This document shows positions 1 to 5,139 of a stretch of DNA of 6,588 nucleotides, piece after piece (within the stretch, counting starts at the first letter, position 1; every line of letters starts with the position of its first letter). The position numbers and the translations under genes were made by a program. Under the pieces are notes generated by a model. That model was not told the DNA's origin. It saw nothing but the letters and a program-made list of their open reading frames with translations, and searched no databases. This stretch comes from Candidatus Nitrosotalea sp. FS (lineage in GTDB: Archaea > Thermoproteota > Nitrososphaeria > Nitrososphaerales > Nitrosopumilaceae): positions 23,533 through 30,120 of the forward strand of contig NZ_RCMC01000212.1 in the NCBI RefSeq assembly GCF_011319475.1, given 5' to 3'.

Positions 1-383
1 GACATGGGAGCAAGTGGATTTATGTCGCGTAAATTGTCCCAGATGAATATCTCGATTTTATAATTTCCTCGTTCACTAGGAGTCCATGAAAGTGCTGCAG
101 CAAGGGTTTGATTATTTGCAAGAGATCCTGTTGCATAATTGAGATCAACAATTGCTCCATCTGAATTGATTACTTGAACTATGTATGCCCAATCAATATT
201 TTTTCCATTCATGTTCTTCAATGATGTTTGTAAGTTAAGCTGCTGGTCAACTACGGGCGATTTTATCTCCTCACCAAGGGAATTTACTATCTTAAAGTCA
301 GATGTTGAAACCTCCTCGTATCCGTACGCAGAACTAGCTCCGATAATTGTTACTGCAAAAACTAGTAACAGCAAAAACTTCAT
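1..383 (-). CDS. Secreted protein, N-terminal part (truncated by window edge)
   Basis: This is an open frame of 127 codons with no stop, read on the minus strand from ATG at 383-381 and leaving the window at position 1. Residues 1-21 are a classic signal peptide: a Lys at position 2, a hydrophobic run (about residues 3-16), then small residues (S17, S18, A19) suitable for signal peptidase cleavage near 'SSA-YG'. The mature part is polar and beta-rich in appearance, with an 'IDWAYIVQV' strand and a 'SWTPSERGNYKIEIFIW' strand pair, as in Ig-like extracellular domains. The end near residues 111-126 ('IFIWDNLRDINPLAP') resembles a motif recurring in exported proteins of ammonia-oxidising archaea (recollection, not searched). 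No catalytic residues are visible. A GAGG sits only 2 nt from the ATG, too close to act as a normal ribosome site, and the TATA element at 407-414 suggests a leaderless transcript. The specific function is unknown and the C-terminus, including any cell-surface anchor, is outside the window. Confidence 0.8.
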   Translation of the reverse strand, partial: MKFLLLLVFAVTIIGASSAYGYEEVSTSDFKIVNSLGEEIKSPVVDQQLNLQTSLKNMNGKNIDWAYIVQVINSDGAIVDLNYATGSLANNQTLAAALSWTPSERGNYKIEIFIWDNLRDINPLAPM

Positions 384-406
384 TGCCTCGAATTTTTCAT
401 TCTTAG

Positions 407-414
407 ATTTAAAT
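407..414. promoter_or_regulatory. Shared palindromic TATA box for the divergent pair secreted protein / alba
   Basis: ATTTAAAT is a perfect 8-bp palindrome in a 53-bp gap between divergent ATGs at 383 (minus) and 437 (plus). Its centre (410.5) lies 27.5 bp from one start and 26.5 bp from the other, the usual distance from an archaeal TATA box to the transcription start. Both transcripts would therefore begin at or within a few bases of the start codon. Upstream of alba there is no Shine-Dalgarno sequence, which fits. No other TATA-like element lies in the gap. Confidence 0.6.
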
Positions 415-436
415 TATCCCAAATGGTAGTTAGCGC

Positions 437-721
437 ATGTCCGAATCTAGAGACATTATCTACATAGGAAAGAAGCCACTGATGTCGTATGTTACTTCTG
501 CGCTCATACAGTTGGCAAATCAACCAAAAATATCAATCAAGGCAAGAGGACTTAGTATCGGCCATGCAGTAGATGTTGCTCAAATCATTGCACGAAAAAC
601 AGAAAATGCTGGCTATGCAGTCGGAAACATCAAGATAGGTTCAGAACAAATGCAATCACAAGATGGACGCTCTAGGAATGTTTCTACTATAGAAATAGAA
701 GTAAAGAGAACTCACTCTTAG
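437..721 (+). CDS. albA: Alba-family DNA/RNA-binding chromatin protein
   Basis: This 94-residue protein has the normal length for Alba, the small dimeric nucleic-acid-binding protein that coats archaeal DNA and also binds RNA. Recognisable family features run in order. 'YIGKKPLMSYVTSA' (residues 9-22) carries the Lys pair K12/K13, matching the acetylatable lysines of the Sulfolobus protein. 'IKARG' (34-38) is followed by the helix 'GHAVDVAQIIARK' (42-54). The hairpin 'SQDGRSRNVSTIEIEV' (74-89) is the arm that grips the minor groove. The start ATG at 437 is supported by the TATA element 26 bp upstream and by the family N-terminus; an earlier ATG at 423 is out of frame. There is no Shine-Dalgarno, so it is probably leaderless. 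The hydrophobic dimer-dimer contact known as F60 in Sulfolobus Alba appears replaced by a polar residue (about T55). It stands as a single gene, convergent with the next. Confidence 0.95.
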   Translation: MSESRDIIYIGKKPLMSYVTSALIQLANQPKISIKARGLSIGHAVDVAQIIARKTENAGYAVGNIKIGSEQMQSQDGRSRNVSTIEIEVKRTHS

Positions 722-740
722 ATAGGATACCTTGAAAGAC

Positions 741-753
741 TCTTTTCTTTTTT
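741..753 (+). terminator. T-rich terminator downstream of alba
   Basis: A pyrimidine run rich in T (tcttttctttttt) begins 20 bp after the alba stop codon and has no obvious hairpin before it, which is the usual form of intrinsic archaeal termination. It lies in the 37-bp gap between alba and the convergent lyase gene. No comparable T-run is seen on the minus strand downstream of the lyase stop, so that gene may terminate inside or beyond alba. Confidence 0.5.
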
Positions 754-758
754 GTTAC

Positions 759-1619
759 TTATTTTGTTGAATACTTGTTTTCCATTTTTTTAAATTTGGA
801 AAGATCTACAATGTTATTGAATTCGTCAAAACTCACTAGAGATTTTTTCAACTTTAATGTAGTTCCAGTTTTCTTCAATTCTTTGAGAATACTCATAGTT
901 GCAAAAGTATTTGCATAAAGCACTGATAATGGGTACAAAATTAGATTGAATCCCATATGGTGCAATTCCTTGGATGAAAGAACAGGTGTTGCACCCCCTT
1001 CTATCATGTTTGCAACTAGCGGAGCCTTGATTGATTTGCCTATTTTCTTCATTTCTTCAACTGATTTTGGGGCTTCAACGAAAATTGCATCAGCTCCAAT
1101 CTCTTTGTAAAGCAAACCTCTCTCTATTGCTGCATCTAGGCCTTCTGTTGCTCGAGCATCTGTCCTTGCAACAATTATGAAGTCTTTACTTTTTCTAGCA
1201 TCAACAGCAGCCCGAAGTTTTTCAGCATACTCTTCCTTTGGAATTACTTCTTTACCAGACATGTGTCCACATCTTTTTGGCCATTTCTGGTCTTCAAGAA
1301 ATATGCCTGATGCTCCAACCGACTCTAATTCGTTTACAAGTTTCCATACACTCAATGGGTTGCCATATCCTGTGTCCGCATCTACTATGACTGGAACAGA
1401 TACTGATTTGCATATTCTCTTTGCGTTTTCAATTGTTTCAGTTGATCCTATGAAACCATAATCTGGCATGCCAAGGAGTGCTGCAGAGGTTCCATATCCT
1501 GTCTGAAACATTGCTTCAAAACCTGCTTTTTGTGCTATTCTTGCAGTTATTGCATCATAGACTCCTGGGAAAACGAGAGGTTTTGACTTGTCTAGTAATA
1601 ATTTTCTAATATTTGTCAA
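759..1619 (-). CDS. Isocitrate lyase/PEP mutase superfamily carboxy-acid lyase
   Basis: This 286-residue protein is a single-domain TIM barrel of the ICL/PEPM superfamily, which uses Mg2+ to cleave or form C-C (sometimes P-C) bonds in 2-hydroxy dicarboxylates and tricarboxylates. Diagnostic motifs are 'FPGVYDAITARIA' (17-29), 'GYGTSA' (41-46), the metal-site 'DADTGYGNP' (80-88), 'LEDQ' (108-111), the catalytic-loop 'PKRCGHM' (114-120) with its active Cys117, 'ARTDA' (151-155) and 'FVEAP' (180-184). The KRCGH loop with EDQ places it with the methylisocitrate, dimethylmalate and oxaloacetate-type lyases rather than PEP mutase, which has EDK and an Asn-Ser loop. The length excludes classical isocitrate lyase, which is much longer. 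The exact substrate cannot be read from the sequence. The start is TTG at 1619-1617, with an in-frame stop only two codons upstream. A TATA box 26 bp away and the absence of a Shine-Dalgarno indicate a leaderless TTG-initiated message. It is divergent from the sdh operon, across 244 bp. Confidence 0.9.
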   Translation of the reverse strand: MTNIRKLLLDKSKPLVFPGVYDAITARIAQKAGFEAMFQTGYGTSAALLGMPDYGFIGSTETIENAKRICKSVSVPVIVDADTGYGNPLSVWKLVNELESVGASGIFLEDQKWPKRCGHMSGKEVIPKEEYAEKLRAAVDARKSKDFIIVARTDARATEGLDAAIERGLLYKEIGADAIFVEAPKSVEEMKKIGKSIKAPLVANMIEGGATPVLSSKELHHMGFNLILYPLSVLYANTFATMSILKELKKTGTTLKLKKSLVSFDEFNNIVDLSKFKKMENKYSTK

Positions 1620-1640
1620 CTGCGGCTATACTGTTCTACA

Positions 1641-1650
1641 ATTATTTATT
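1641..1650 (-). promoter_or_regulatory. TATA box of the lyase gene
   Basis: Read on the minus strand this is AATAAATAAT, centred 26 bp upstream of the TTG start codon at 1619. The spacing equals that of the other leaderless genes in the window, which supports both the promoter call and the TTG start. Confidence 0.55.
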
Positions 1651-1781
1651 GCTTAGTTCATCTTTGACATTTTTTCTACTCTTGACTTTTTCTGATTAGG
1701 ATATTATTTCAACAACCCGTGAAATATATTGAAAATCCTTGAAAAGCAAAGTTCCTCCAAATATAATAAAAAATTATCGCT

Positions 1782-1807
1782 AGGCATACATAATAGTAAT
1801 ATAGCCT
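1782..1807. repeat. Imperfect inverted repeat upstream of sdhA
   Basis: AGGCATA (1782-1788) and TATAGCCT (1800-1807) can pair over seven base pairs with one bulged A (1803) around an 11-nt loop. It sits 57 bp upstream of the chosen sdhA start and just upstream of the proximal TATA-like element. It could be an operator for a dimeric regulator or a hairpin in a longer leader transcript. It may also be chance in AT-rich DNA. Confidence 0.3.
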
Positions 1808-1828
1808 GATTGGAATCCTTCACAAGAC

Positions 1829-1836
1829 ATATTTAT
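1829..1836 (+). promoter_or_regulatory. Candidate TATA box of the sdh operon
   Basis: ATATTTAT is centred 31.5 bp upstream of the chosen sdhA ATG, predicting a transcript start near 1859 and a leader of only about five bases. Competing AT-rich elements lie further upstream at 1723-1730 (AATATATT) and 1761-1768 (ATATAATA). Either would give a leader of about 70-110 nt that includes the inverted repeat, a ribosome site and the short leader ORF. The sequence alone does not decide between them. Confidence 0.4.
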
Positions 1837-1864
1837 GAAGCGTGGAAAGGAGAATGTCGAATAA
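1835..1864 (+). other. Possible 9-codon leader ORF overlapping the sdhA start
   Basis: ATG at 1835 opens a frame encoding MKRGKENVE. Its TAA stop (1862-1864) shares its last base with the sdhA ATG, giving a TAATG junction of the kind used for translational coupling. It would exist only if transcription starts upstream of 1835, that is, from one of the distal TATA-like elements. No ribosome site is visible in front of it. A second short frame, ATG 1854 to TGA 1886 (MSNNGQQHRT), overlaps the sdhA start in another register and could compete for the same ribosome site. Both could be chance. Confidence 0.2.
1846..1852 (+). promoter_or_regulatory. Shine-Dalgarno-like site before sdhA
   Basis: AAAGGAG is a good match to the 3' end of archaeal 16S rRNA. 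It is 11 nt from the sdhA ATG at 1864, longer than the usual 5-9 nt, and only 1 nt from the out-of-frame ATG at 1854. It favours initiation at 1864 over the upstream in-frame TTG at 1810, which has neither a ribosome site nor a well-spaced TATA box. Confidence 0.4.
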
Positions 1865-3576
1865 TGGTCAACAGCATAGAACTTGATCTCTTGATAGTGG
1901 GTTCTGGCCTTGCTGGTCTTAGAGCCGCAATTCAAGCAGCAAAAGTAAGTTCAACGATCAAGATTGGAGTTGTTTCAAAACTTCAAGTCATGCGTTCACA
2001 CTCTGTATCTGCTGAGGGTGGAACCGCAGCAGTTCTATATCCTGAGGAAGGAGATTCTCTTGAATCTCATGTATATGATACTGTAAAAGGAAGTGATTTT
2101 CTCGGAGACCAAGACGTAATTGAAAGACTTGTCCAAGAAATGCCATCTGAAGTATATCAGCTAGAACATTGGGGAATGCCGTGGTCTAGAAGAGAAGACG
2201 GAAGAATTGGTCAACGAGCATTTGGAGGTTACAGCTTTAATCGTGCAACATATGCTCAAGATAAAGTTGGATTCTACGAGATGCAAACTCTGTATGATAC
2301 TTGCCAGAAATTTGATAATATAGAATTTTACAACGAATGGTTTGTTACATCTGTAATACACGACGGTCAACACTTCTGTGGAATTACTGCAATCGAACTT
2401 GCAAGTGGTAACTTTTACACATTCAAAGCAAAAGCACTAATCATTGCAACAGGTGGAGCTGGACGAGTCTACAGTTTCTCAACTTATGCATTGGCATCAA
2501 CTCCTGATGGATTAGACATGGCATATCGTGCTGGAATGGCACTAAAAGACATGGAATTTGTTCAATTCCATCCAACTGGAATATTGCCATCTGGAATTTT
2601 GATTACCGAGGGTGCAAGAGGCGAAGGCGGATATCTGTTAAATAAAGATGGAGAGCGATTTATGAAAAAATATGCACCAACCAAACTTGAACTTGCTTCA
2701 AGAGATGTTGTTTCTCGTGCAATGATGACAGAAATTAACGAGGGAAGAGGTTTCAAAAATGAAACAGGAGTAGAGTGTCTAAAACTAGATCTTACACACC
2801 TTGGCAAGGAAGTACTTATTGGAAAATTACCTGCAATTCGAGAAATCTCGCTAAAATTCTCTGGTGTGGATCCAATCAATGAACCAATTGATGTTAGACC
2901 AGTGTGTCACTACATGATGGGAGGAATTCATACAAACATAGATGGTGCAACCGAAATACAAGGAATATGGGCAGCTGGAGAAGTTGCATGCAATAGTGTC
3001 CATGGAGCAAATAGGTTGGGTGCAAACTCAACAGCTGAATGTCTTGTATGGGGAAAAATAACTGGAGAATTGGCAGCAAAATATATTCTTGAAGGTAAAT
3101 CTCAGCCTCAATTTCCAATACATTTGATTGCTACTGAAGAAAAAAGAATCTATGACGGAATTTTTAGAGGCAGTGGAAGTGTAAATCCGTATGAAGTACG
3201 TCAAGAGTTAACCGACATAATGAATTCAAAAGCCTATGTCTTTAGGACTGAAAACGATCTAGTTGAAGGATTAAAACAAATTAGACAACTACAGCGAAAA
3301 ACTTGGAAACATGTTGATGACAAGGCAAAAGAGTACAACACCAACTTTACAAATGTTATGGAACTTGATTCCATGTTCCGTGTGGCTGAAGTTATTCTGA
3401 TGGGCGCAATTGCACGAAAAGAATCCCGTGGTGCACATGCAAGAGTTGACTACCCTGATAGAGATGATAAGAACTTTTTACACCATACTCTTGTTTACTA
3501 TGATACCAAAGAACCTGTTCTGAAGACACATCCAGTAACTATTACTAAATACAAGCCAGTGGAGAGGAAATACTAG
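1864..3576 (+). CDS. sdhA: Succinate dehydrogenase flavoprotein subunit
   Basis: This 570-residue subunit, a normal length, oxidises succinate to fumarate on the cytoplasmic face of the membrane and passes electrons to SdhB. It opens with the FAD-binding Rossmann motif 'IVGSGLAGLRAA' (11-22). 'RSHSVSAEGG' (44-53) holds H46, the expected covalent FAD attachment site. Substrate and catalytic residues appear in 'QFHPTG' (H236), 'TEGARGEGG' (E249, R252), 'RDVVSR' (R285, likely proton shuttle), 'VRPVCHYMMGG' (H349) and 'VHGANRLGANS' (R384). The C-terminal helical domain has 'ESRGAHARVDYP' from residue 520. These together identify a complete SdhA/FrdA; succinate oxidation is preferred over fumarate reduction because the organism type is aerobic, which is inference. 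There is no Tat signal. The frame is open from TTG at 1810, but ATG 1864 gives the family-typical N-terminus. It is the first gene of the operon, and its TAG overlaps the sdhC GTG by one base. Confidence 0.96.
   Translation: MVNSIELDLLIVGSGLAGLRAAIQAAKVSSTIKIGVVSKLQVMRSHSVSAEGGTAAVLYPEEGDSLESHVYDTVKGSDFLGDQDVIERLVQEMPSEVYQLEHWGMPWSRREDGRIGQRAFGGYSFNRATYAQDKVGFYEMQTLYDTCQKFDNIEFYNEWFVTSVIHDGQHFCGITAIELASGNFYTFKAKALIIATGGAGRVYSFSTYALASTPDGLDMAYRAGMALKDMEFVQFHPTGILPSGILITEGARGEGGYLLNKDGERFMKKYAPTKLELASRDVVSRAMMTEINEGRGFKNETGVECLKLDLTHLGKEVLIGKLPAIREISLKFSGVDPINEPIDVRPVCHYMMGGIHTNIDGATEIQGIWAAGEVACNSVHGANRLGANSTAECLVWGKITGELAAKYILEGKSQPQFPIHLIATEEKRIYDGIFRGSGSVNPYEVRQELTDIMNSKAYVFRTENDLVEGLKQIRQLQRKTWKHVDDKAKEYNTNFTNVMELDSMFRVAEVILMGAIARKESRGAHARVDYPDRDDKNFLHHTLVYYDTKEPVLKTHPVTITKYKPVERKY
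3561..3567 (+). promoter_or_regulatory. Ribosome binding site of sdhC
   Basis: GGAGAGG lies inside the last codons of sdhA, 8 nt before the GTG at 3576. It decides the GTG start over the in-frame ATG at 3615. Confidence 0.6.
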
Positions 3577-4010
3577 TGGCAGAAAGATTGTCAAACCGTG
3601 AAGGTATAAAGGGAATGGCAAATCCCACCAGATATGGAATAGAACGATTTGCATATTGGATACAGCGATTAACTGGACTTGGGCTACTTGCCTATTTGAT
3701 AGGTCATATTTATGAAACGAGCACAATCGTCAATGGAAAAATAGCATGGAATCAGATGCTAGAATTAACACAAACTCCGCAAGGTCACATCCTTCTTACG
3801 CTAGTGATTGGAATGTGTGTATTTCATACTGCAAACGGAATTCGAGTCATGCTAGGTCATGGAGGTATAGGAGTTGGGAAACCTGGACAACCCGAATATC
3901 CATACAAGGCAGCATCGCTTAACTATAAACAAAGACTTTGCATCTGGGTTTCAATTGCTCTTGCAGCATTAGCCATGATGTATGGTGCATCAGTACTGTT
4001 TGGTGATTAA
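3576..4010 (+). CDS. sdhC: Succinate dehydrogenase cytochrome b membrane subunit SdhC
   Basis: This 144-residue membrane anchor of complex II binds heme b and contributes to the quinone site. Three transmembrane helices are visible: about residues 25-47, 70-93 and 120-142. The family hallmark 'ERFAYWIQRLTGLGLLAYLIGH' region (23-44) leads to H44 in helix I. Helix II has 'FHTANGIRVML' (83-93), whose H84 in the H-x-x-N-G-hydrophobic-R pattern is the expected axial heme ligand. The start is GTG at 3576, overlapping the sdhA stop as TAGTG, with a ribosome site GGAGAGG 8 nt upstream. ATG at 3615 (residue 14) is an alternative giving a shorter N-terminus. The overlap indicates translational coupling to sdhA. 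The same H-x-x-N-G motif recurs in the next gene. Family assignment is firm; the exact heme content is inferred. Confidence 0.9.
   Translation: MAERLSNREGIKGMANPTRYGIERFAYWIQRLTGLGLLAYLIGHIYETSTIVNGKIAWNQMLELTQTPQGHILLTLVIGMCVFHTANGIRVMLGHGGIGVGKPGQPEYPYKAASLNYKQRLCIWVSIALAALAMMYGASVLFGD
4002..4007 (+). promoter_or_regulatory. Ribosome binding site of sdhD
   Basis: GGTGAT at the very end of sdhC matches the GGUGAU part of the archaeal Shine-Dalgarno consensus. It stands 4 nt before the ATG at 4012, favouring that start over the further in-frame ATG at 4030. Confidence 0.45.
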
Positions 4011-4011
4011 G

Positions 4012-4356
4012 ATGAGAGAAAGTATTATCATGAAAATACATTATGGAACAGCACTAGGAGCTGTGGCACTTGTAGCTGTGCATATACTTATGAGGATGTC
4101 ACAAAAATTTTCAGATTCACTACAATATCAAAATGTGATTGCAAACTATCATTTTCTTCCATATGCGCTTATGTTAGAAGTGCTACTGATCTTGCTTTCA
4201 GTACACGGTTTTAATGGGCTCAGAGTAATTCTTTTGGAACTAAAACAGGGTTCTACATATGAAAGAATGATCAATTATGGATCTCTTGCAGCCATGGCTG
4301 CATTGATTGCTTATGGCTCAAGAACTATATTGATGGCTGGAATGGGGGTTTCTTAG
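4012..4356 (+). CDS. sdhD: Succinate dehydrogenase second membrane anchor SdhD
   Basis: This 114-residue membrane protein has three predicted helices, at about residues 12-30, 50-76 and 88-110, the size and topology of an SdhD anchor. It pairs with SdhC to hold SdhAB on the membrane and form the quinone pocket. H24 in helix I and H65 in 'VHGFNGLRVILLE' (64-76) parallel H44 and H84 of SdhC, suggesting that this subunit also carries heme-ligand residues. The start chosen is ATG 4012, one base after the sdhC TAA, with GGTGAT just upstream. The open frame extends back to 3982 inside sdhC, and ATG 4030 (residue 7) is the other plausible start. Primary sequence of this subunit is poorly conserved across families, so the assignment rests on operon position, topology and the His motif. 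The stop is 2 nt before sdhB. Confidence 0.82.
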   Translation: MRESIIMKIHYGTALGAVALVAVHILMRMSQKFSDSLQYQNVIANYHFLPYALMLEVLLILLSVHGFNGLRVILLELKQGSTYERMINYGSLAAMAALIAYGSRTILMAGMGVS

Positions 4357-4358
4357 TC

Positions 4359-5135
4359 ATGGCAGTTGTAGCAGCAAAACCATCTGAAGAACCAAAATCT
4401 AATACAAAAACCACTGGCCAGACAGATACCATTACTCTGAGGATATCCAGGTCAAACCCATCAGAAGGACAAGAGTCTACTTTTGCAGAGTTTCAGGTCC
4501 CAGTACAGAAATGGACTACTGTTTTGGAGGCAATATTGTATGTGAAACAAAATTTTGATCACTCTGTAGCAGTACGATATTCTTGCAGACAAGCATCATG
4601 TGGTTCTTGTGGAATGAAAATCAATGGAAGGCCCGCACTTGCTTGTTATACAAAAGTCTCAGAATTGGATTCCAATGTTATAACAGTTGAACCAATGAAC
4701 AACTTTCCAATAATCCGAGATCTTGCAGTTGACTTTAAGCAATTGATCTCAAACCACAAAAAGATGAAGCCGTTTATCATTAGAGAAGATTCTGAAGTAA
4801 CACCTGACTCTAAGGAATTCATACAAACACCGCAGGATCTTGAAAAGTTTCTCCAGTTCTCTTATTGTATCAAGTGTGGTCTGTGTAACTCTGCATGCCC
4901 AACAATGGCTACCGATGAGTCATTTATCGGTCCTCAGGGATTAGCACAAGCCTATCGATACGTAGCAGATAACCGGGATAAAGGAAAAGACGAGAGACTC
5001 AAAATTATAGATGACTCTCATGGAATATGGAGATGTCATTTTGCGGGATCCTGTAGCCACGTATGTCCTAAAGGTGTAGACCCAGCAATGGCAATACAGC
5101 TACTTAGGGGATATATGTTAGGATTTAGAAAATAA
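4359..5135 (+). CDS. sdhB: Succinate dehydrogenase iron-sulfur subunit
   Basis: This 258-residue electron-transfer subunit carries electrons from SdhA FAD to quinone through three Fe-S clusters. The N-terminal ferredoxin-like domain has the [2Fe-2S] ligands C76, C81, C84 and C96 ('YSCRQASCGSCG', then 'LACYT'). The C-terminal domain has 'CIKCGLCNSACP' (C170, C173, C176, C180) and 'RCHFAGSCSHVCPKG' (C226, C232, C236). By analogy with the bacterial enzyme, C170/C173/C176/C236 hold [4Fe-4S] and C180/C226/C232 hold [3Fe-4S]. All eleven ligands are present with standard spacing, so this is a classical rather than the heterodisulfide-linked type E enzyme. A hydrophilic extension of about 24 residues precedes the ferredoxin domain. 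There is no Tat signal, as expected for a cytoplasm-facing enzyme. ATG at 4359 is 2 nt after the sdhD stop; GGGGG about 10 nt upstream is a weak ribosome site. It is the last gene of the operon. Confidence 0.96.
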   Translation: MAVVAAKPSEEPKSNTKTTGQTDTITLRISRSNPSEGQESTFAEFQVPVQKWTTVLEAILYVKQNFDHSVAVRYSCRQASCGSCGMKINGRPALACYTKVSELDSNVITVEPMNNFPIIRDLAVDFKQLISNHKKMKPFIIREDSEVTPDSKEFIQTPQDLEKFLQFSYCIKCGLCNSACPTMATDESFIGPQGLAQAYRYVADNRDKGKDERLKIIDDSHGIWRCHFAGSCSHVCPKGVDPAMAIQLLRGYMLGFRK

Positions 5136-5139
5136 TACT

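Noticed and set aside
181..429. An 82-codon plus-strand open frame
   Set aside because: It lies antisense to the signal-peptide-bearing minus-strand gene, runs across the divergent promoter, and its translation has no recognisable domain; it is a shadow frame.
1177..1461. A 94-codon plus-strand open frame inside the lyase gene
   Set aside because: It is fully antisense to a well-conserved ICL/PEPM coding region and has no promoter, ribosome site or recognisable motif.
759..1619. PEP mutase and a phosphonate biosynthesis locus, known from some ammonia-oxidising archaea
   Set aside because: The catalytic loop is EDQ...KRCGHM rather than the EDK and Asn-Ser form of PEP mutase, and no phosphonopyruvate decarboxylase or methylphosphonate synthase is nearby.
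1810..1863. Extension of sdhA to an in-frame TTG at 1810
   Set aside because: It would add 18 residues ahead of the FAD-binding strand, where the family normally begins only about 8-10 residues before it; the TTG has no ribosome site or well-spaced TATA box. It is not strictly excluded.
2562..2879. A 105-codon minus-strand open frame inside sdhA, with smaller ones at 2161-2373, 2894-3118 and 3478-3726
   Set aside because: They are antisense to strongly conserved SdhA or SdhC coding sequence and their translations look like low-complexity reverse reading.
4359..5135. Type E (heterodisulfide-reductase-like) succinate dehydrogenase
   Set aside because: SdhB has the classical cysteine set with no extra ligand in the 3Fe-4S motif, and the anchors are small helical heme-type subunits rather than Cys-rich CCG-domain proteins.
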